Source of the DNA: CAZIKB01 sp964539665
GTDB taxonomy: Bacteria > Zhuqueibacterota > Zhuqueibacteria > Oceanimicrobiales > Oceanimicrobiaceae
Length of the DNA: 9,077 bases
Direction: 5' to 3'
Assembly: GCA_964539665.1 (NCBI GenBank)
Contig: CAZIKB010000189.1
Coordinates: 1 to 9,077 of the forward strand
This document shows positions 7,052-9,077 of this stretch, piece by piece (position 1 is the stretch's first letter; every line of letters begins with the position of its first letter). The notes below the pieces were generated by a model. That model worked only from the letters and a program-made list of their open reading frames with translations. It did no database searches and was not told the origin of the DNA. The position numbers and the translations under genes were made by a program.

Positions 7052-8896
7052 ATGAGGAGGGAGTTTTTTTTCGCCATAAATATTGTCTTTCTGTTTCTTT
7101 TCTTTGTCCTTGCGGTTGCACAGGAGGAGAAGGTTTACCACGGAGAAGAAGTTATTGTAACCGCCAGTCGGGCTCCCACAACTTTTTCCAAAGTCATTCG
7201 AAGTGTAACGGTCGTGGGCCAGGATGAAATTAAAAACGCGCCTGTTCATACTATACAGGGACTGTTAGAATACGTCGAAGGCGTTGACGTTAGAAAAAGA
7301 GGGCCATTCGGCGTCCAGGCCGATATAAGTATCAGAGGTGGGACATTCGGTCAGACCCTGATTCTGATTGATGGAATTAAAGTCATCGATCCCCAAACTA
7401 ATCACCATAACGCCAATTTACCATTAACACTGGATGACATTGAAAGAATAGAGATTCTCAAAGGACCCGGTTCAAGGCTCTATGGCCCAAATGCATTTGG
7501 CGGCGTGATCAATATTATAACTAAAAAGAGCGCAGAAAAAAGAGCTCATTTGAATGCTTCTATCGGCGAATTTGGTCTTTACAATGGAGATCTTGCTCTT
7601 TCGTATCCAATGGGAAAATCAACTCACCGTGTATCTTTGTCCAAAAAGAAATCCGATGGTTATCGACTGAATACTGATTTTGATATTCAGACTATTTCCT
7701 ATAGTTCTTCAATACCATTCGGCGCTGGAGATATAAATTTTTATACCGGCCATATAAATAATAAGTTTGGCGCTAACAGCTTTTATGTTGATCCTGCGAA
7801 TTCGGACAAGGAGTGGGAACAAACAAAAACAACTCTTGTGCATGTTGCAGCAAATATTCAGCAAGGTGTGTTTACTTTTACTCCAAAGCTCTTTTGGAGA
7901 GGGAATAAGGATCATTATATATATAACCGGGAAAATCCGTCGCTATATGAAAATTTTCACACAACCCAAAACTATGGCGGTGAATTATCTCTTACTGCGA
8001 TGTCCAAATTGGGTATGACGAGCATTGGCGTAGAGATTGGTAAAGAAAAATTAGAAAGCACCCGATTGGATACGGTATCTCGTACAAAAGGCGGTATTTT
8101 CCTGGAACAGCATATCTCACCTGGTAATAATTTGGTTCTGGTGTTAGGAGGATTTGCTTACCGCTATTCAGACTGGGGCTGGAAGGTTTGGCCGGGTTTT
8201 GATATCGGCTATCGGTTGAAAGAAGGAATTAACCTGTATGCGTCAGTTAGTCAGTCATTCCGTATCCCAACATATACAGAACTCTCCTACTATGGCCCGG
8301 ATAATCAAGGCAATCCGGGTTTAAAACCAGAAGATGGTTGGATATATGAAGGAGGTATAAACTGGAGTCAGAAAAACATAGAATCAAAAATCGCTGTTTT
8401 TCGAAGAAATGGACATAATATCATTGATTGGGTCAGAGCCGCCAATACCACAGATTTTTGGAAAGCCACCATGATTGGCAATGTAAATACAAATGGCCTG
8501 GAAGCAAGCTGGAGAATGAATCTGAACGGAATGTTCGAAAACTCACCAGTTTCGCGGGTTGGCATGAGTTATGCTTTTCTGGATATTAACAAAAATTTAC
8601 CAGACTTAGAATCCGCTTATGTCTTAACTCATCTCAGGCATCAATTCAGTTTGCATATTACTCACAATTGGTTCAATAAATTTCAGCAAAATTGGAAGCT
8701 TCGCTACGAAAAACGAACAGGAAACCAAGGTCACTTTCTTGTTGACACCCGCATTAATTGGAATATCAGATCTTATGCTGCCGTTTTCATTGAAGCAACA
8801 AATCTATTTGATACACAGTATGTAGACTTAAAATCGATTCCGCTGCCTGGACGCTGGATTCAATTCGGCTTTAATTTTAGTCAGACCGGAACTTAG
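7052..8896 (+). CDS. TonB-dependent outer-membrane receptor, BtuB-like
   Basis: This is a 614-residue TonB-dependent receptor that would import a ligand across the outer membrane using TonB/ExbBD energy. Residues 1-23 are a signal peptide (MRR, a very Phe-rich core, cleavage after AVA). A TonB-box-like EEVIVTASR (32-40) precedes the plug (about 43-158), with S-I-R-G-G (93-97), LILIDGIKV (103-111), I-E-R-I-E-I-L-K-G-P-G-S-x-L-Y-G (130-145) and GGVINIITKK (150-159). The rest is a 22-strand-type barrel with FRIPTYTELSYYGPDNQGNPG (403-423), N-P-x-L-K-P-E and GVE-like signatures, and NLFDTQY (584-590). The size and motifs resemble small BtuB/cobalamin-type receptors, but no cobalamin genes or riboswitch are nearby, so the ligand is unknown. 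The protein ends FNFSQTGT, a few residues beyond the usual terminal aromatic residue. There is no N-terminal SusC-type extension, so a SusCD system is excluded. The gene is probably co-transcribed with the VWA gene. Confidence 0.92.
   Translation: MRREFFFAINIVFLFLFFVLAVAQEEKVYHGEEVIVTASRAPTTFSKVIRSVTVVGQDEIKNAPVHTIQGLLEYVEGVDVRKRGPFGVQADISIRGGTFGQTLILIDGIKVIDPQTNHHNANLPLTLDDIERIEILKGPGSRLYGPNAFGGVINIITKKSAEKRAHLNASIGEFGLYNGDLALSYPMGKSTHRVSLSKKKSDGYRLNTDFDIQTISYSSSIPFGAGDINFYTGHINNKFGANSFYVDPANSDKEWEQTKTTLVHVAANIQQGVFTFTPKLFWRGNKDHYIYNRENPSLYENFHTTQNYGGELSLTAMSKLGMTSIGVEIGKEKLESTRLDTVSRTKGGIFLEQHISPGNNLVLVLGGFAYRYSDWGWKVWPGFDIGYRLKEGINLYASVSQSFRIPTYTELSYYGPDNQGNPGLKPEDGWIYEGGINWSQKNIESKIAVFRRNGHNIIDWVRAANTTDFWKATMIGNVNTNGLEASWRMNLNGMFENSPVSRVGMSYAFLDINKNLPDLESAYVLTHLRHQFSLHITHNWFNKFQQNWKLRYEKRTGNQGHFLVDTRINWNIRSYAAVFIEATNLFDTQYVDLKSIPLPGRWIQFGFNFSQTGT
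7064..7071 (+). repeat. T8 homopolymer in the receptor signal-peptide codons
   Basis: Eight consecutive T bases span codons 5-7 of the receptor gene (Phe-Phe-Phe). Such tracts near the start of outer-membrane receptor genes can slip and switch the gene on and off. T8 is at the short end for phase variation, so this may be only Phe codon choice. Confidence 0.5.
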
Positions 8897-8973
8897 TTTT
8901 ATCACAATTGCAGAACACCTTTGCTAATCTTTGAAAGTTTAATAAGGGTACTTAGTTTCCTCCAATCATGTAA

Positions 8974-8992
8974 CTCAATCGTCTCGATTGAG
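8974..8992. repeat. Perfect hairpin 1 (REP-like)
   Basis: CTCAATCG-TCT-CGATTGAG forms an eight-base perfect stem with a three-base loop. No T-run follows, which argues against an intrinsic terminator. The stem with a central GTCTC/GAGAC-type core recalls, from memory, short palindromic repeats scattered between genes in several phyla. Confidence 0.6.
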
Positions 8993-8998
8993 AGAATA

Positions 8999-9017
8999 TG
9001 CAAACGAGATGTTTGCA
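8999..9017. repeat. Perfect hairpin 2 (REP-like)
   Basis: TGCAAAC-GAGAT-GTTTGCA forms a seven-base perfect stem with a five-base loop, six bases after hairpin 1. Its core CGAGATG is the complement of the hairpin 1 core CGTCTCG except for one G-T (G-U) pair. The two therefore look like a paired unit rather than independent accidents. Confidence 0.6.
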
Positions 9018-9077
9018 TTACCTAACCCAACTTCGACAGTTAAAATTATTTTCAGTTAATTTTTGTAATTGCCGGGT

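Larger units (their letters stand above)
8897..9077. other. Intergenic tail of the window
   Basis: No gene is visible in these 181 bases. Besides the twin hairpins (8974-9017), the stretch is AT-rich. No canonical terminator directly follows the receptor stop. The hairpins lack a T-run, so transcription may end further downstream or by Rho. Confidence 0.4.

Noticed and set aside
6866..7249. 127-residue frame on the - strand
   Set aside because: It lies opposite the 3' end of the VWA gene and the 5' end of the receptor gene, both of which have strong family motifs; it is a shadow frame.
7052..8896. Naming the receptor btuB and assigning vitamin B12
   Set aside because: The plug and barrel motifs are shared by many small TonB-dependent receptors, and no cobalamin riboswitch or BtuCDF genes are present.
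8974..9017. CRISPR array or intrinsic terminator
   Set aside because: There are only two hairpins of different sequence, no regularly spaced identical repeats, and no T-run after either stem.

Overview
The window reads as chromosomal DNA of a Gram-negative bacterium. It encodes three clear outer-membrane barrel proteins and the remnant of a fourth. The AT-rich, A/T-ending codon use, the single-POTRA and POTRA-less Omp85 proteins, the von Willebrand A (VWA) protein ending in a charged tail after its last membrane helix, and the style of the TonB-dependent receptor suggest the Fibrobacterota-Chlorobiota-Bacteroidota (FCB) superphylum or a neighbour such as Calditrichota or candidate division KSB1. 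This placement is an inference from protein style, not a marker-gene assignment. Every gene called lies on the + strand.

Layout. Bases 1-223 hold the 3' end of a gene for a probable secreted protein with an Ig-like or beta-sandwich tail. After a short GC-rich gap, 348-659 encodes only the C-terminal half of a small outer-membrane barrel and is probably a 5'-truncated remnant. The gap 660-943 contains a possible 43-codon ORF with a perfect 16-base palindrome inside it and a weak hairpin plus T-run after it.

The first operon (944-4577) has three tightly packed genes: a POTRA-less Omp85/surface-antigen barrel, a one-POTRA Omp85 barrel, and tsaD, the catalytic subunit of tRNA threonylcarbamoyladenosine (t6A) synthesis. 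tsaD starts one base after the preceding stop. A 279-base gap follows and carries a degenerate inverted repeat of CGCAGAG type.

The second operon (4857-8896) pairs a 725-residue membrane-anchored VWA protein, with intact metal-site residues and an amidotransferase-like fold lacking an obvious nucleophile, with a BtuB-like TonB-dependent receptor 17 bases downstream. The tail of the window (8897-9077) has no gene but contains two adjacent perfect hairpins whose loop regions are complementary to each other.

How the parts may work together: the Omp85 pair probably inserts or translocates proteins at the outer membrane. The receptor takes up an unidentified ligand using TonB energy, and the VWA protein would sit in the inner membrane with a large soluble domain. 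tsaD is a housekeeping tRNA-modification gene that appears to share a transcript with the barrels. I do not see a complete, clearly new system. The most unusual items are the Omp85 pair coupled to tsaD, the VWA-receptor pair, and the small structured repeats.
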